From Stramenopiles sp. TOSAG23-2 (lineage: Eukaryota > Sar): a stretch of DNA of 64,000 nucleotides. Shown here piece by piece: positions 31,201-40,604 of the stretch. The notes under the pieces were generated by a model, which was given only the letters and a program-made list of their open reading frames with translations, was not told where the DNA came from and made no database searches. The stretch lies in NCBI GenBank assembly GCA_900128395.1, contig LT649243.1, forward strand, positions 1-64,000. The letters run 5' to 3'. A program made the position numbers and the translations under genes. Positions within the stretch are counted from its first letter, which is position 1; every line of letters begins with the position of its first letter.

Positions 31201-31736
31201 ATGTTGGAATGTGTATTTCACCATTACTAGATGCTATCAGTAGCGATGTTGCTTACATTACGGTTGGCAGAGATATGGAAGCATATTCCTTAGCAACTGG
31301 CCAGCCATTATTAAAGGAACCATTGAGTGGTTTAAAATCACCACTTAAATTTAAAGGAACAAATCCGACGTTAATGCAAATCAATCCTGGTCATACAGCG
31401 TTATATGTGAGTGCCCCTAATGCTTCAAAAGTTTACATTGGTACAATCAAAGACATTAATACAAGTGTAGGTAGACGAGAGAAGAATAAAGATGTGAAAC
31501 ATATGATTATGAATGAAGCTGGTCGAAAAGATCGTGTACGTTTATTTACTACCGGACCAGAACATCGCGTTCGTTCCATTTATTGGGATATATCAGAACA
31601 TAATGTGGATCGTGAAGTTGAAGGTATTGTATATGAAATTGCACGTGATGCTGCTACTAAAGCAATACACAAAGCAATTGCAAAAAGAAAGAGAGAGCTG
31701 GAAGAGGAAAGGATGAAGCATCAAGTTGCTTTGTGA
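28221..31736 (+). CDS. Coiled-coil plus WD40-like protein
   Basis: An 1171-residue protein. The ATG at 28221 directly follows an A-rich leader; the open frame upstream has no ATG. Residues about 50-330 are a long charged coiled coil. Residues about 370-560 are helical and basic. The C-terminal half carries divergent WD40 repeats, the clearest being 'LITCIALSPDGRFLYTGHDKG' ending in LLWD near residue 640 and 'IATIDKKNIVRIWS' near 700, with further beta-rich blocks to about 1130. A coiled coil plus propeller is common in ciliary (CFAP/WDR) and trafficking proteins, but no diagnostic motif decides between them. There is no membrane segment or catalytic motif. Confidence 0.82.
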   Translation: MDVTKSTVGRAPLPKRTERDMHSDTYEANLKSGTFALPKGVTSLSQSFQRFELDKQAEKELEKMQQRLEDDRRKYEMLKDIRKKKQQAAMHARATELSARLQELETQESDERFKRVQLRGRLQKLREEEKSKEDRERELSKQLWVLERDHAVEEIAELKMKAAAIRAKREAVTLQLDIADTHVTTIEEERVQRGRSNYDKLKDMLSHADTLQQQLEAGGFDEVQKASAATKLLDQVETGKNQGDGGQLFKLSDEVENMRKMQREREASLRANHLKQLNAKRKELHDRQMQITIERRNLRLLQRKGADALADIEFGHGPPLEYIIANERAKREDGEDGDVSEDTDSEEEPLDEFVENVTKNIRNIKLKMQELKDELPKIPLLKVKGRWENTPMGQPYNGYMGKKSYLKSQMPTYKICREFAFNIVEKTFYKLFVLRPTRKNAEKAIRQLNDRKKMDSRLLEKEQENKAMRWILQDIVNSEVQDICYSIAYERNLVVKKSETMGLNLILKSFPEDQLQGNMSIMKNAFEEMIKRREKRNESSTSRRAHQKSTLNLTHDKRHVSHKRAKDVGVKTADDKEEEKEELDPDVVFVPTVSRTLNRPQLPLYYVKTEKEYWKRIDIKWSELTLPSNVLKRAGLITCIALSPDGRFLYTGHDKGSGLLWDCFWHPPLLIRASYRDKMPKEKFSPVVQAIFGIGGSGHRIATIDKKNIVRIWSTETIVKQKIHSKLSEFFPAKMRDVVKKPPPTSLIAMINPADHAQTMNKSDKEEALFPTALRFHPSITVTGQQPSLMIGLGKGLIVKHNLASDSPVLFKRPYATEDITNPLIKGNTRDPEKIDANNKLNDCGCRTKPKVKREFFQAHTNRIIYVDFVGTASSEDDPTTMAVSVDETGHVFFWPYTKEGFSGFGWFTPSHKYKIRNHTTGKTETTKLKVKAATCNLARTQLILLVHAKTFKLGTKSTKKTGDLRILFFDLQSKEVLKWMIPVSTKPIHEDEDVGMCISPLLDAISSDVAYITVGRDMEAYSLATGQPLLKEPLSGLKSPLKFKGTNPTLMQINPGHTALYVSAPNASKVYIGTIKDINTSVGRREKNKDVKHMIMNEAGRKDRVRLFTTGPEHRVRSIYWDISEHNVDREVEGIVYEIARDAATKAIHKAIAKRKRELEEERMKHQVAL

Positions 31737-32542
31737 AAAAATGTGTGTGTTATTAATGCGAAGAAGTGTGTTATTTTTAATTTATCATTTTTACGAGTAT
31801 GATACATTAGTTGTACGAAATTTATATTAGTATGATACACACGAAATTTATAAAGCTTGTACTTCGTACGAATATCATAATATTATCTTTAAAATTTTAT
31901 TTCTAGAGACATACTCTCCAAAAAGAATAAATCCGGCGGCAAAATAAATTTTTAATGTCCCACACACTCTAGCGTGTGTCAAATCCTCTCCTCATTACAA
32001 GAGAATACAAATATATGGCCAATGGAGGTTATTCCTTATTACTTTCTTATTAACATACCAGGTACCACATATCATACACACAAAACCCAATTTTTACATT
32101 TTACTACCACTAATATATTTTTCCCATTGTGAATAGTGTTAAAATGGGCTAGCAGCTAGCTCTAGCTGGCCCAGCTGGCGGCTTGAAGTACCTCGTAAAA
32201 AAATAAAAAGAATCCCAGTTCGTTATAGCATCGACAGAGCACTGTGAATTTTGTGCCCATGTGCCTAAATACATCAATAATGTTAAATGTGGTGCCAATA
32301 ATCGATTGGTGGTTATAAATTAATTCAATAATAGTCTTCTAATTATTTATTTGTGAAGTTGATCTCTCACGCAGGGAAAAGTTATTTATGTTGATCTCTC
32401 ACGCAGGGAAAAGTTATTTATAAGTTGATCTCTCACGCAGGGAAAAGTTATTTATAAGTTGATCTCTCACGCAGGAAAAAGTTATTACATACAATAAGAA
32501 TTGCGATATATATATATAGAGAGAGAGATATTATTATAAAAT
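31737..32542. other. Intergenic with tandem repeats and a MITE-core copy
   Basis: About 800 bp. It contains a TACTTCGTA motif (31860-31868), a degenerate copy of the inverted-repeat core (32121-32140), a GC-richer patch of nested 'gctagc/agctgg' palindromes (32150-32180) and a four-copy short tandem repeat (32358-32487) close to the TSC2 start. Confidence 0.55.
32358..32487. repeat. Four-copy 32-34 bp tandem repeat
   Basis: The unit 'gttgatctctcacgcaggg' followed by aaaagttatttat(aa) starts at 32358, 32390, 32424 and 32458. The last copy is slightly diverged. The array ends about 55 bp before the TSC2 start codon, so it lies in the promoter or 5' leader. Confidence 0.92.
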
Positions 32543-35500
32543 ATGACGTCTCGTACCTCTTTACCATCTTTATTAAATAGTTTAAAAACAAATAAAAAAA
32601 CTAGAGATGATGTTTTTCAAATGTTTAAAGAAATATGTAGAATATTAAAAAGCAGAGATTTACATGAGCGAAATCGTGCTTTTAAAGTCCTTGCCGCCTG
32701 CATTAAACATCAGCAAGATAGTATTGCTGGTATACGATTAGAAATATTAGAAGTATTATGTAAACACCCTAAAGATTGGGGTTTAAAACAAGAAATTGTA
32801 CGAACTATGTTGGAATATACACGTGGGGATGTAGATGCAAAATATATTGTGGGTTCCGAGGAATTTCAATATATATTGAAAACATGGACCGTTGAGTCTG
32901 AAGATTTTGAACATTTATCATCTATCATAATACGTGCTATGAAATTAGGATTTGATAAAATACCAAAAAATTATATTATTGAGTTAATAACAGAAAAAAT
33001 ATGTAAAGATGCTGATGAAGCAGTGACAAATAAAAACATAGCAGTTATAAAGCGTTGTATGCATTTAGCTGATACCGTTGTTAGATATGGATACGTCGAT
33101 GCGAAATGCATTGATAATTTTATTAAAATATTATGTCGTACCGTCAATGTCCGTAGTGCTGAATCGTGGAGAATTATGCAATGTTTATTACGTAGTGAAC
33201 GTGGGTTAATTTTTCAATACGGTTTATTAAAATTATTAGATAATTCTGATAAAGTTTTGCCAATCGCTTTACGACCAGGAATTTTACGTGGTACTGTTTT
33301 TTTTGTCGGTATGTCAACTTGGGGATCGCAAAAAGTTATGACATTAAAGTCTCCATTCCCAGCAATTTTACCCTCGTTTCGCAATGTATTAAAATGTGAA
33401 GATGTCACTGTAATTTCTGAAGTATTATTATCATTTCAACGCTTAATAAAGAAATATGGCTCAACGTTACGAGTAGAATGGGATATTATATTTGATATAT
33501 TAAAAATAGTGTTTACTCAATTTGATAATCAAAATAAACATAATAAAAAGAAATCAAAATCGTCTTCACAAGGGATAACAAGTGAAATTACCTCTACTAC
33601 GAAAATATCTTCTTCCTCCATGTCCAAGCCAGATAATTATGATAATAAGAATAATACCAACAGCAGGAATAATAACAATGAGAAAAAAACTATAAGTAAA
33701 GTCAATAAACGCAATTCTCCATTTCCGGAAATTATATCATCCTATTTTACTGCCCCAACAAAGGATAATACTGCTAGTAGTAGTAATCAAAAGCGTAAAA
33801 TAGAATTACAAACGTCATCGTCGTCGTCAGCTAAAAGAAATGGTGATAGTATCAATAGTAATGACTTGAGAGGCAGCAATAACAACAATCACAAATCGTC
33901 TTTAAAATTACCTAAACAAATTCATGATGAAATATGTAAAATGATCAATTCAATTGATCGTTTAATACAAACAAATTCATATTTTGGCTCGCAAGCAAAT
34001 TTTTATGTTATTGTTGAATTATTTCAAGGAATATTACCTTTACCAATTTTAAAAAGGTTATTATTTCATAAATTAGAAAATGCACATCCAGCGAAAGATG
34101 GTTGGATTATGCATTTAAAAGATTTAATCCAAAAATTCTTTTACGAGCAGAAACGTTACGTTGAATTACGTTTAGAGGCATTAAGCGCAATTCAAGAAAT
34201 TTTAGTTTTAAGTGCACATATAGGTGATGATGAAATTACGAACGAAATTATATTGCCATATATGAATAATATCTTTAATGATAAATCTGCTGAAGTGCGA
34301 AAAAAAGGTTTGCATTTTTTAATAGAAACGGCACGGCAAAAATATTATAAAGGATTTGATACGGTGCTAAAAATATTAGAAAATTGTTTGTTGAATTCCA
34401 TGTATGAAGATGCACAATTGATGGCAATCAATGGGTTGAAATCGTTGCTATCTTCCACGTTAGATCACGTACCATGTGAGCGTCCAATGGCTATATTGGA
34501 TTTGATTTATTATTTCTTAGACGATAGTAAAAACCCAAAAGTTCGAGAAACTTGTTTAGAATGTTTATTGCATTTAAGAGGAGATGATAAAAATCGATGT
34601 CAATGGGTAGATACAAGAGTTCGGACTAGCAATTTCTTGTTGTGTTCTGGCGCGCCACCTGCTGATTTTATTGGCGTATTACCAATGTCACGCTACTTTG
34701 ATGTTTTGATAAATCGTTTAACAATTGAAAAAGATGCATATGTACTGCATTTAACGATGAGGGTCATATTGACTATGATACAAAATAGGTTTATCATCCA
34801 ATCCGTTCCATTAGGACCTTTGGCAACAAAGTTATGTACATTAATTACATCTATATTTGAAGGTAAAATACAATTGAATGCAGAGCGATTAGATGGTTTG
34901 TTCAAAAATGAGCCGTTCCATTTAGTACAAAGAAGTTTAAGTCGCCAACAATCGTCAAATGGTAGCATGATGGAAGAAAATGAAGAAAATTTTAATGCTC
35001 CATCATCAGTTTTGTATGGAAAAGGATCAACATTTTCTTCCTCCTCAAGCCGGCCAAATTCACGCGACAGTAATAATTTCTCTCCTTTCTCAAGTGATGG
35101 AAGTGTAACTAGTGGTAGTGGGGAAAATGTACAAGTACCATTTCAAGATACTGGTATTTCTACTTTATATAGAATGTTATCAACGCCTTTATCAAGTCCA
35201 ATTACGTCACCAGAAACAACTCCAATGGCATCACCACGTAAACAACAACGACGGGGCAATCATAATTCTATCATGGTTAAAACACCAGATAGTGATACTG
35301 CAAGTACTGAATCGTATTATTCTGATAATATATACATTGCTGCAGATGGAAAAGTGATCAATCAACAAGGACCATTTTCAATAGCAAAAATAGCAGAAAG
35401 AGCGTTGAATATATTATGTATTCTCGCTGGTTGTCATGGATCTCTGCCTTTCCATGTTGAAGATGATATTTTTCGATGTTTTGTTGGTGTCTTAGAATGT

Positions 35501-38365
35501 TTCACGTTACCACGGCAAAGCGGGTCAAAAGATTCAGAAGTTTATGATATGATTTCAAATTTTACTTCAATTGTACTTCGTGGTCTATCTTTACATGTTG
35601 TCATCGCACCAACCGTAGCCATGAACTATTTGCAAGATGTGATTAATACGTTAAATCATTTTGTATTAAGTGTTAATCATAGTGGAAATAAAAAAATCAA
35701 CTTTGTTTCAATTTTGAATTTTTGTAGAACCTTACTTGGTAGCACGAATGCAAGTGTAAGAAACGTTATTGTGGAGAAATATTTTTTAATTGTTATTGAT
35801 ATCGTATTGGCACATTTAACGTATGCTATTTATAGAAAATCGACAATAAAACAATTCAATAGACGTATATATCCCGGGGAAGAGAATTATTTATTAGCGT
35901 TGACATATCAAACGTTTGCAGTATGCTATACTTCATGCCCGCAACACTTACGTTCAAAATATGCTCCAGCTATTATGAAAAAATTGAATTTACTTAGGCA
36001 TCATCGTAAACGAAAAGATGCATTTGATTATGATAATGAAAACGAAGTGATTATCAACAATGCAACGGATACTGGTAATAATATTCCACTTGGATTGAGC
36101 GAGGATAAGGATGATACATTCACCCTTGTTGATTTATTATGTGATTTAGTCTCACGTTACACGTATATGCAAATTAATTTTTTGCCTTTATCATCTAGAC
36201 GTGGTGGAAATAATTTCATGTTTCCAAAACATTCAACATCAGAAAAGACATTTATTTGTTCCTCGTCCTTGTTAACGGTACGTATGGGTATACGAGGGAT
36301 GAGTGAAATTACTGTTCGAGGAGCAACGGGTGCAAAGCAGTGGTTAATACAATCACAACAAGAAAATATGTCTGCTTCGCTTCATCCGCTATTACGACTG
36401 ATGCCAGCAACTGTGGTAAATAGTATGCTGGCATTTAGAAATCGTGCTGCATCTCTTGATTCCAGACGTCGTAGTCCATATATGAGTTCGCCCGTTACAA
36501 ACAGTAATAGTCGTAAATCGTCTCCAAAAACATTAGCATCACCAAAAACGTTGATGATTGGGGAATCTAATTCTGATAATATTAATAACAGTAATATAAA
36601 TAGTAATAATGGTGGCGGTGGAAATGCTGACGATCGAGTTGAAGCTTCTAGTCCAAAACTTGTTATGGTAAATTCAACTTCACATGTAAAAATTTCTAGT
36701 CCAAAAGCTCGGAAAAAGAAATCATTTGAAAATGAAACTAGCGAAGGGATAATAGAGACTGGCTCCCCGTTTTCCCTTAGTACCTCACAGGATGATGGTA
36801 GTTTTGAGCCATCTTTATCTGCTTTTTCACCAATCATGAAGCGTCCTAGAAGTTCTACAGATACAATGTTGGAAATTGGCGTTAACAAGTTAAGTCAAAC
36901 GAGGCAGCTTTTACCAAACAATATTTTACGTTTAACACCTCGCAAAGAAGAAGAAGATGAAGAAGCAGAAGAAGGGGAAACAGAAGAAGAAAATAGTAGG
37001 GATAAAATTGTCAAGGATTCAGAGTGTAAAACATTGTTGATGCAAATGGCAATTGGACCACCAAAATCTAGATTACGAAATCGTGCTCGGTCGGAAGGTC
37101 AAATTGTTTATGCTGAGGTTAGTAATATGGCAATGAATACAAAATCTATTTTGAAACAGATGGAAAATAATTTACAACAGAAACAAAAAGAAGAATCCAC
37201 TAGTATTTCTGAGAAAATTATGGCAAATAATATGAAGGAGGAAACGAAATTAAAAAGCGAGGAAGACAATCGTTTGATTATGGAAGAAAGTAATTTAACA
37301 GAAGATAACGCAAAAGATGATAAAAACGATGGTGGTATGCGTAAACAAGCAACTGATCCACCACGTAATAATGATAAGACGGTCGAGGCTGTTGTTGTTG
37401 CTGATAATGAAAATGAGCATACAATTGAATATGAACAAACCCTAAACCCTCCACCAAATTCACCTGTAGATCGTAATTCAAGGAATAGTAATGGTAGCGC
37501 GTCAATATTTGATGATTTAAGAGCATCTGCTCCAAATGTTGTCGATCCATTCTTCCTCGTCTCGCAATTACATATAGCTAGTAATGAAACGTTGCGGCTA
37601 ATACCATCTGAATCAAACACATTACGACGTGCGTTAGCTGTTTTGGACCGGACACCATGTGCTGACACGCATAAAATCGGTTTAATTTACGTTCCGCCAG
37701 GAGCAGTGGATGAATCGGATATATTGTCTTCCAGCACTGCATCGTATGGATTTTTAGAATTAATGTCACGTTTAGGAGAATATGTTAAATTAGAAGATTG
37801 TGAAAGCCAAGGTGTTTATAATGGCGGGCTTGATTGTTCTCGTGGTGGTAGTGATGGTGAATATAGCTTGGCATGGAGGAATGAATGTTGTCAAATAATG
37901 TTTCATTGTACATTGTTAATGGTAAATCCTGCAGATAGTAATGATGAAATGAAGAAACGAAGTAAGAGCCGAACTTCTCCATATTTATCAACAGTAAATA
38001 AGAAACGCCATGTTGGAAATGATTTTGTTCACATCATATATACAGATAATCCAAGTGTAGAGGAATATCCATATGATCAAGAAACCATGCCGGGTCAATT
38101 TAACTGTGTTCATATAGTCATAAGGCCATTAGATACTGGATTTTTCCGTGTAGATGTCAAAGCAAAACCAAATGTTCCACGTTTTGGACCTTTAGAACGT
38201 GGATGCCATGTATTGGCAAAAGATAGTTTAGCTAATATTGTTCGTGAAACAGCTGTACAAGCTGATATTGCATGTAGATTTTTAACTGAAATGAATGGCG
38301 GAACATATATAAGCCATACAATGGAACGTTTAAAACAAATTAGGAGAATGGAAGAAAGGTTGTAG
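32543..38365 (+). CDS. TSC2: Tuberin, TSC2 GTPase-activating protein
   Basis: A 1940-residue tuberin homologue. Residues 1-700 are alpha-solenoid/HEAT-like and match the tuberin N-terminal region, interrupted by an Asn/Ser-rich insert (about 335-460). A long disordered phospho-site-rich middle follows (about 1270-1700). Residues about 1709-1930 form the RapGAP-type domain: 'THKIGLIYVPPGAVDESDIL', 'SRLGEYVKLEDCESQGVY' and 'KKRHVGNDFVHIIYTDN'. Asn1826 in the GND motif is the expected catalytic 'Asn thumb'. In known systems TSC2 inactivates the GTPase Rheb and so restrains TOR complex 1. The length is close to animal tuberin (about 1800). No TSC1 or Rheb gene is in the window. Confidence 0.93.
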   Translation: MTSRTSLPSLLNSLKTNKKTRDDVFQMFKEICRILKSRDLHERNRAFKVLAACIKHQQDSIAGIRLEILEVLCKHPKDWGLKQEIVRTMLEYTRGDVDAKYIVGSEEFQYILKTWTVESEDFEHLSSIIIRAMKLGFDKIPKNYIIELITEKICKDADEAVTNKNIAVIKRCMHLADTVVRYGYVDAKCIDNFIKILCRTVNVRSAESWRIMQCLLRSERGLIFQYGLLKLLDNSDKVLPIALRPGILRGTVFFVGMSTWGSQKVMTLKSPFPAILPSFRNVLKCEDVTVISEVLLSFQRLIKKYGSTLRVEWDIIFDILKIVFTQFDNQNKHNKKKSKSSSQGITSEITSTTKISSSSMSKPDNYDNKNNTNSRNNNNEKKTISKVNKRNSPFPEIISSYFTAPTKDNTASSSNQKRKIELQTSSSSSAKRNGDSINSNDLRGSNNNNHKSSLKLPKQIHDEICKMINSIDRLIQTNSYFGSQANFYVIVELFQGILPLPILKRLLFHKLENAHPAKDGWIMHLKDLIQKFFYEQKRYVELRLEALSAIQEILVLSAHIGDDEITNEIILPYMNNIFNDKSAEVRKKGLHFLIETARQKYYKGFDTVLKILENCLLNSMYEDAQLMAINGLKSLLSSTLDHVPCERPMAILDLIYYFLDDSKNPKVRETCLECLLHLRGDDKNRCQWVDTRVRTSNFLLCSGAPPADFIGVLPMSRYFDVLINRLTIEKDAYVLHLTMRVILTMIQNRFIIQSVPLGPLATKLCTLITSIFEGKIQLNAERLDGLFKNEPFHLVQRSLSRQQSSNGSMMEENEENFNAPSSVLYGKGSTFSSSSSRPNSRDSNNFSPFSSDGSVTSGSGENVQVPFQDTGISTLYRMLSTPLSSPITSPETTPMASPRKQQRRGNHNSIMVKTPDSDTASTESYYSDNIYIAADGKVINQQGPFSIAKIAERALNILCILAGCHGSLPFHVEDDIFRCFVGVLECFTLPRQSGSKDSEVYDMISNFTSIVLRGLSLHVVIAPTVAMNYLQDVINTLNHFVLSVNHSGNKKINFVSILNFCRTLLGSTNASVRNVIVEKYFLIVIDIVLAHLTYAIYRKSTIKQFNRRIYPGEENYLLALTYQTFAVCYTSCPQHLRSKYAPAIMKKLNLLRHHRKRKDAFDYDNENEVIINNATDTGNNIPLGLSEDKDDTFTLVDLLCDLVSRYTYMQINFLPLSSRRGGNNFMFPKHSTSEKTFICSSSLLTVRMGIRGMSEITVRGATGAKQWLIQSQQENMSASLHPLLRLMPATVVNSMLAFRNRAASLDSRRRSPYMSSPVTNSNSRKSSPKTLASPKTLMIGESNSDNINNSNINSNNGGGGNADDRVEASSPKLVMVNSTSHVKISSPKARKKKSFENETSEGIIETGSPFSLSTSQDDGSFEPSLSAFSPIMKRPRSSTDTMLEIGVNKLSQTRQLLPNNILRLTPRKEEEDEEAEEGETEEENSRDKIVKDSECKTLLMQMAIGPPKSRLRNRARSEGQIVYAEVSNMAMNTKSILKQMENNLQQKQKEESTSISEKIMANNMKEETKLKSEEDNRLIMEESNLTEDNAKDDKNDGGMRKQATDPPRNNDKTVEAVVVADNENEHTIEYEQTLNPPPNSPVDRNSRNSNGSASIFDDLRASAPNVVDPFFLVSQLHIASNETLRLIPSESNTLRRALAVLDRTPCADTHKIGLIYVPPGAVDESDILSSSTASYGFLELMSRLGEYVKLEDCESQGVYNGGLDCSRGGSDGEYSLAWRNECCQIMFHCTLLMVNPADSNDEMKKRSKSRTSPYLSTVNKKRHVGNDFVHIIYTDNPSVEEYPYDQETMPGQFNCVHIVIRPLDTGFFRVDVKAKPNVPRFGPLERGCHVLAKDSLANIVRETAVQADIACRFLTEMNGGTYISHTMERLKQIRRMEERL

Positions 38366-38807
38366 ATGTAAATAATGCACGGTGCGTATGTATAGTATGT
38401 GTTTTTGTTCTGTCATTTAAGTAAAAATATATTTTGAAACTTTTTTGTGCATGTGTATACCAGTATACATATTTACATCTACAGTAGAGAGGAGGGAAAG
38501 GAGAAGAGGGGAGGAAGGAAGAGGGAAGAAATTTTCCTTTAAATCTTGTTGAGCTTAAATATTTTATATCTAAAGATTTTATATATATTGTGTGTGAAAA
38601 AATTTATGGTTTTTAAAAATCTAGAGCGATACAGAGTATATACGATTCTCGTACTTCGTATCATATAATATAATACGAATACAGTACATATCCCCTTTCC
38701 CCCTTCCATGTATGTGTTACGTCGTACATATTTCTCATTATATACTATTGTTCACACCCCTTTTGTTTTGATATTAATCCCCGTGTATGATGTATACTTC
38801 GTATAAT
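38366..38807. other. Convergent intergenic, no gene seen
   Basis: About 440 bp between two 3' ends. It contains a purine-rich GGAGGGAAAGGAGAAG tract (38488-38530) and two TACTTCGTA motifs (38652-38660, 38795-38803). No gene was recognised. Confidence 0.5.
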
Positions 38808-40091
38808 TCAATCTCTCCAACCATAGCTATTTGATCTTTTCGTCCTCTTTGTACTTGACGTGTTTCTAGTCATGTCATTATTCACACTTAATTTTGGAAT
38901 GTTTTTCTTATTTTCAACACCTTTACCTGGTACAAAACCAGTCGGTAAAACAATATTAGGTAATATTTTAGAATCATTGAAATCTTTTACTGTATCATTT
39001 AATGCAAAATTATCGCTTAATAAATTTCTAGTCATTGTATTATCATCATCATTTGCAGAAGATGCATTATTGTTATTATTATTTTCCCCAACAAATTCTT
39101 CATATGGAAATGCCCATTTATGTGCATATGCAATCATTAACATTTCAACACATAGACATAAATTATTTAAACCAGTTTTAACATCTTCGGTAGTAAATTT
39201 ACCTAAATCATGAATTAAATGAAAACGTGATAAAATTGCTAATAAAACACTTTGCCAAAAACTTAGAAAAAGTACTGCTTTTATACATAAAAATTTTGGC
39301 ACTGGAGAATACGGTTTTAAAGATTTTTTAAATGCTACATAAAATAATACAAGAATATATGCAGCATATGTAATAGACAAATTTTCCATAAATGTAACAT
39401 ATAGATATCCTTTATCATATGCAAATGTACCTTGATCATATACATCATTAAATTCACAAATAGCTGCAATTACAGTGAGGGTTGGTTTTAAAATTACAAA
39501 CTGGATGGTACCTCTTTTACATTTTTTAATGAAGGTCCGGTCAAGTTTCCAATCTTGCATACAATATTTAAATGGAAACATATGATGTACAATTTTTTTA
39601 TCATGGTGATTATCTTCAGCATCATCTTCTTCTCTTTCTTCAGTTAATCCTTCTTCTGTAGATGATACAATATTATTAAAATTATTATCCAAATGATCTA
39701 AAAATAAATGTTCACCACCATATTCTTTTGATAAATAATTTATCATTAACGATAAAAATAAATGTATAACATATGCTTCATAACAATCACGAAACATATC
39801 TAAATATACAGACGCTTTGATGAATCGAAGTGATAACCACGAATCTATCGCAAATATTGGTACAATCCATAATATTCCAACAATTTTACGTTGTATTTTC
39901 GGCGTAGTAAAATTGGCAAGGTGAGAATTAATTAAACGTAACGAAACGACACAAGCTAAAAAAGAACATATACCTGCAAAAATCCACGATAATAATTGTA
40001 AAATATGTATTAATTCCTCTTCACTATTTACATATGGTATGATGGTAGACGATGGTTTGGTGGTAGCGTTGTTGTTGGTGGTAATGGTCAT
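38808..40091 (-). CDS. TMEM184/organic solute transporter alpha-family membrane protein
   Basis: A 427-residue polytopic membrane protein. The start at 40091 (MTITTNNN) is preferred; upstream in-frame sequence is a (TA)n leader. Seven hydrophobic segments follow the DUF300/Solute_trans_a pattern: 'QLLSWIFAGICSFLACVVSL' first, then 'IVGILWIVPIFAIDSWLSLR', then 'YEAYVIHLFLSLMINYL', the conserved 'KPTLTVIAAICE' and 'FWQSVLLAILSRF'. Family members include animal TMEM184, OST-alpha and plant LAZ1, which act at endosomal, vacuolar or plasma membranes. An acidic insert (about residues 153-175) and an Asn/Ser-rich tail flank the conserved core. The substrate is unknown. Confidence 0.88.
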   Translation of the reverse strand: MTITTNNNATTKPSSTIIPYVNSEEELIHILQLLSWIFAGICSFLACVVSLRLINSHLANFTTPKIQRKIVGILWIVPIFAIDSWLSLRFIKASVYLDMFRDCYEAYVIHLFLSLMINYLSKEYGGEHLFLDHLDNNFNNIVSSTEEGLTEEREEDDAEDNHHDKKIVHHMFPFKYCMQDWKLDRTFIKKCKRGTIQFVILKPTLTVIAAICEFNDVYDQGTFAYDKGYLYVTFMENLSITYAAYILVLFYVAFKKSLKPYSPVPKFLCIKAVLFLSFWQSVLLAILSRFHLIHDLGKFTTEDVKTGLNNLCLCVEMLMIAYAHKWAFPYEEFVGENNNNNNASSANDDDNTMTRNLLSDNFALNDTVKDFNDSKILPNIVLPTGFVPGKGVENKKNIPKLSVNNDMTRNTSSTKRTKRSNSYGWRD

Positions 40092-40604
40092 GGTGTTATA
40101 TTTTATTGTTGTATATATATATATATATAGCTTGCTCTTCAAATATATTGTATATTCTTCAATCAATCATTTGTTATATAGTCGTCTAGTTTTTTAGTTT
40201 TTTATTATTGATTTGTGTTTGTGTGTATATGTATAAATTCAACGTTTTTGAAATATTCTTCTTCATCTCATTCACTGCAACCACTCTCTGTTTTTTTTCT
40301 TCCGAAAAAAACTTTTATTATAATAATATTAATAACCTTAAACTATAATAATAAAAACAACCCCCTTACCCCCTTCTTCTTGTGATTTCAGGATTTAGAT
40401 TTGTGCATTTCTCAGTTTGAATTAATAATTTAGAAATTGTATACGAGAGTACGGATGTATTATATGTATATCCACAACAAATAAATTGTCTGTGTGTATG
40501 TGATAACACAATCAATTAGTTATAGATTATTTATTAAACGACATATTATTGGTTTTATTATATATTTTAAACAGTGAATATTAAAAAAAAACAAAAATTT
40601 TAAA
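40092..40604. other. Divergent intergenic, no gene seen
   Basis: About 510 bp upstream of both neighbours. A TA tract lies at about 40112-40129 next to the TMEM184 start. On the other side, only A/T-rich runs precede the hydrolase ATG. Confidence 0.5.

Noticed and set aside
36382-36888. 168-codon ORF antisense to TSC2
   Set aside because: Leu/Ser-rich shadow of an Asn/Ser/Pro-coding tract. The sense strand has clear tuberin homology.
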